The notes under the pieces were generated by a model. It was not told the origin of the DNA. It worked only from the letters and a program-made list of their open reading frames with translations, and ran no database searches. A stretch of DNA of 6,706 nt from contig CAYFUK010000052.1 of NCBI GenBank assembly GCA_964346325.1, forward strand, positions 1-6,706, written 5' to 3'. Positions 5,485 to 6,706 of the stretch are shown piece after piece; within the stretch, counting starts at the first letter, position 1, and every line of letters begins with the position of its first letter. This DNA comes from JAUVDZ01 sp964346325. Its GTDB lineage: Bacteria; Patescibacteriota; Gracilibacteria; UBA1369; PNNO01. The translations under genes were made by a program, and so were the position numbers.

Positions 5485-5513
5485 TTGATTTACTTCAATG
5501 TTTTGAGTAATAT
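5485..5513 (+). promoter_or_regulatory. Predicted promoter for the gene at 5540
   Basis: TTGATT (5485-5490; 4 of 6) and TAATAT (5508-5513; 4 of 6) are separated by 17 nt. Transcription would start near 5520, about 20 nt before the proposed TTG start. The boxes are weaker than those of the other three promoters. The matching spacer and leader length support the call. Confidence 0.45.
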
Positions 5514-5539
5514 TAGCCCTTGATTTTAACCTGACACAC

Positions 5540-6706
5540 TTGGAGCGGCAAGAAAATTCTCAATCCGACTGGCTCAATATTTATGTGAATAACTCTATTG
5601 AAGCTCACAAATTAAGGCAGGCCAATGATCATGTCGGGGCAAAGGAGTTGTTTGAAGAAGCTTTAAGTGTTGTTGAGGAAGAACAACAAAACGGTAACAA
5701 AGACGAACGCCTATTATGGAATGGAGCAACTTTGAATTACGCAATTCTTGATTGTATGATTTTGCTTCAGTCCGAGCCCTCGGAAGTTATGAACAGTCTG
5801 CATAAATACGGTGATTTATTAAAAGAGATGATGCTGGATTTTTCGCGCACGGACTCAAAATTGCGAGGTATAGAATCTGTTTTTGAGGATGATTTTACGG
5901 CAACGGATATTGATCAGCTTAAATACGCAGTTGTGAGGTTCGATAATATAGTATCGCGAATTGAGGAAGACGAATTAACCCGGGAGCAAAATGAAAAACT
6001 GGCAATGTTCTATTTTTTTCTGAGTAATTATTTTCAGACTGCACAGCTGTTTTTCGGATTTTCAACAAAAATGATTCAGGATGGGGCAAAGAGCAAAGAC
6101 ATGTTTAAAAGTACTTCCAAAAAAACCATGGAATTTTTTGAAAAGGTTGATAATCCCGATTTTGAAAAGTATAAAACTTACGTTAATAAGTGGTTCGGTA
6201 TTTATGCGGATATTATGGAGGCCACTTACGCATTGTATGTTGAGGATAAAGTTTTCGAATCAAATTGGGAGTTCCGGGAGAAGGATATCGATATGCTTTG
6301 GGAGGTTATTAAAAGCTCTCTGCAGTCCGAATCCGATGATGAAGCTGTTAATCAGATGAACCAGAACGCGGCTGCGCAGGCTATGGAGCTGCTCCTTGAT
6401 GTTTATTCAACCTATGCATTAATGAATGTTGAAAATTACGAAAAAGGACTCGAAGGTCTTTATAATATCTCTGAAAAAACGGAAGAACTGAGAGAAAAAG
6501 GCAAAGTTACTTTTTACAATCATCTAAAAAGAGCGATTATAGCCAGAAAGTATTTGCTTGAAATGCGTTTTAATGAAGAAGTTATGCTTCCGCAGTTTAA
6601 TCCCGTCTCGTTTTTGGGATCACGAAAAAGAAAGGGATCGGAAGAAGCCGGGGTTGCCGGCACCCAGTATGATCTTACCGATCCTGATTTTAAGGATTTT
6701 TTAATT
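5540..6706 (+). CDS. Helical TPR-like hypothetical protein, 3' end cut by window edge
   Basis: A reading frame is open from 5507 (after TGA at 5504-5506) to the window end, giving at least 389 residues from the proposed start. No ATG occurs in frame until residue 73, well into conserved-looking sequence. The start is therefore probably TTG at 5540, which lies about 20 nt after the predicted transcription start; GTG at 5585 is the alternative. Neither has a ribosome binding site. The protein appears all-helical and soluble. Residues 20-49 (IEAHKLRQANDHVGAKELFEEALSVVEEEQ in total) look like one TPR unit. Paired amphipathic helices follow at about 60-100, 125-175, 195-235, 250-262, 272-295 and 296-340. 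Aromatic residues are frequent (MFYFFLSNYFQTAQLFF). The visible end is a basic, probably flexible segment (SRKRKGSEEAG, 361-371). I do not recognise the family. Protein binding is the likely general role, by analogy with TPR proteins. Confidence 0.8.
   Translation, partial: MERQENSQSDWLNIYVNNSIEAHKLRQANDHVGAKELFEEALSVVEEEQQNGNKDERLLWNGATLNYAILDCMILLQSEPSEVMNSLHKYGDLLKEMMLDFSRTDSKLRGIESVFEDDFTATDIDQLKYAVVRFDNIVSRIEEDELTREQNEKLAMFYFFLSNYFQTAQLFFGFSTKMIQDGAKSKDMFKSTSKKTMEFFEKVDNPDFEKYKTYVNKWFGIYADIMEATYALYVEDKVFESNWEFREKDIDMLWEVIKSSLQSESDDEAVNQMNQNAAAQAMELLLDVYSTYALMNVENYEKGLEGLYNISEKTEELREKGKVTFYNHLKRAIIARKYLLEMRFNEEVMLPQFNPVSFLGSRKRKGSEEAGVAGTQYDLTDPDFKDFLI

Noticed and set aside
6081..6359. 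92-codon plus-strand frame
   Set aside because: It lies wholly inside the longer helical protein frame that is open from 5507 to the window end and has more coherent protein composition.

Overview
The window looks like a metagenome-type bacterial scaffold. It is moderately AT-rich with compact gene packing, little Shine-Dalgarno signal and one 100-base run of N. The left third is a cluster of minor prepilins whose sequence style resembles Patescibacteria/CPR, perhaps Peregrinibacteria. One example is the segment WLTQECVNAFRGLRDTNWI after a class III prepilin N-terminus. This taxonomic reading is an inference from remembered family style; no search was run. TGA ends one gene and never occurs inside roughly 1,900 coding codons, which argues against the TGA=Gly code of Gracilibacteria/Absconditabacteria.

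Layout. (1) Positions 1-2435, minus strand: a four-gene operon with overlapping ends, read right to left. It holds a PilV/GspI-like prepilin, a small single-pass membrane protein with no prepilin motif, a PilW/GspJ-like prepilin, and a PilX/GspK-like prepilin cut by the window edge. Together they would form a minor-pilin tip or priming complex of a type IV pilus or related filament. No assembly ATPase, platform protein or peptidase is inside the window. (2) Positions 2436-2577: a divergent promoter region with a GC-rich inverted repeat midway between the two promoters. (3) Positions 2578-4204, plus strand: two coupled genes for unrecognised helical proteins. (4) Positions 4205-4430: a convergent intergenic region with 17-bp palindromic tandem repeats and an assembly gap. 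Identical 55-bp sequences on both sides suggest two contigs that really overlap, with nothing missing. (5) Positions 4431-5381, minus strand: an unrecognised proline-rich and helical protein. (6) Positions 5382-5539: a second divergent promoter region with a 10-bp direct repeat between the promoters. (7) Positions 5540-6706, plus strand: a long helical, TPR-like protein that runs off the window and appears to start with TTG.

All four predicted promoters have a 17-nt spacer and would give leaders of only about 15-23 nt. The pilin operon can be assigned a role. The four genes to its right cannot. Their shared style (soluble, helical, charged, two with TPR-like segments) and back-to-back arrangement make a shared role possible but unproven. 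I see no clear defence system, mobile element, CRISPR array or RNA gene.
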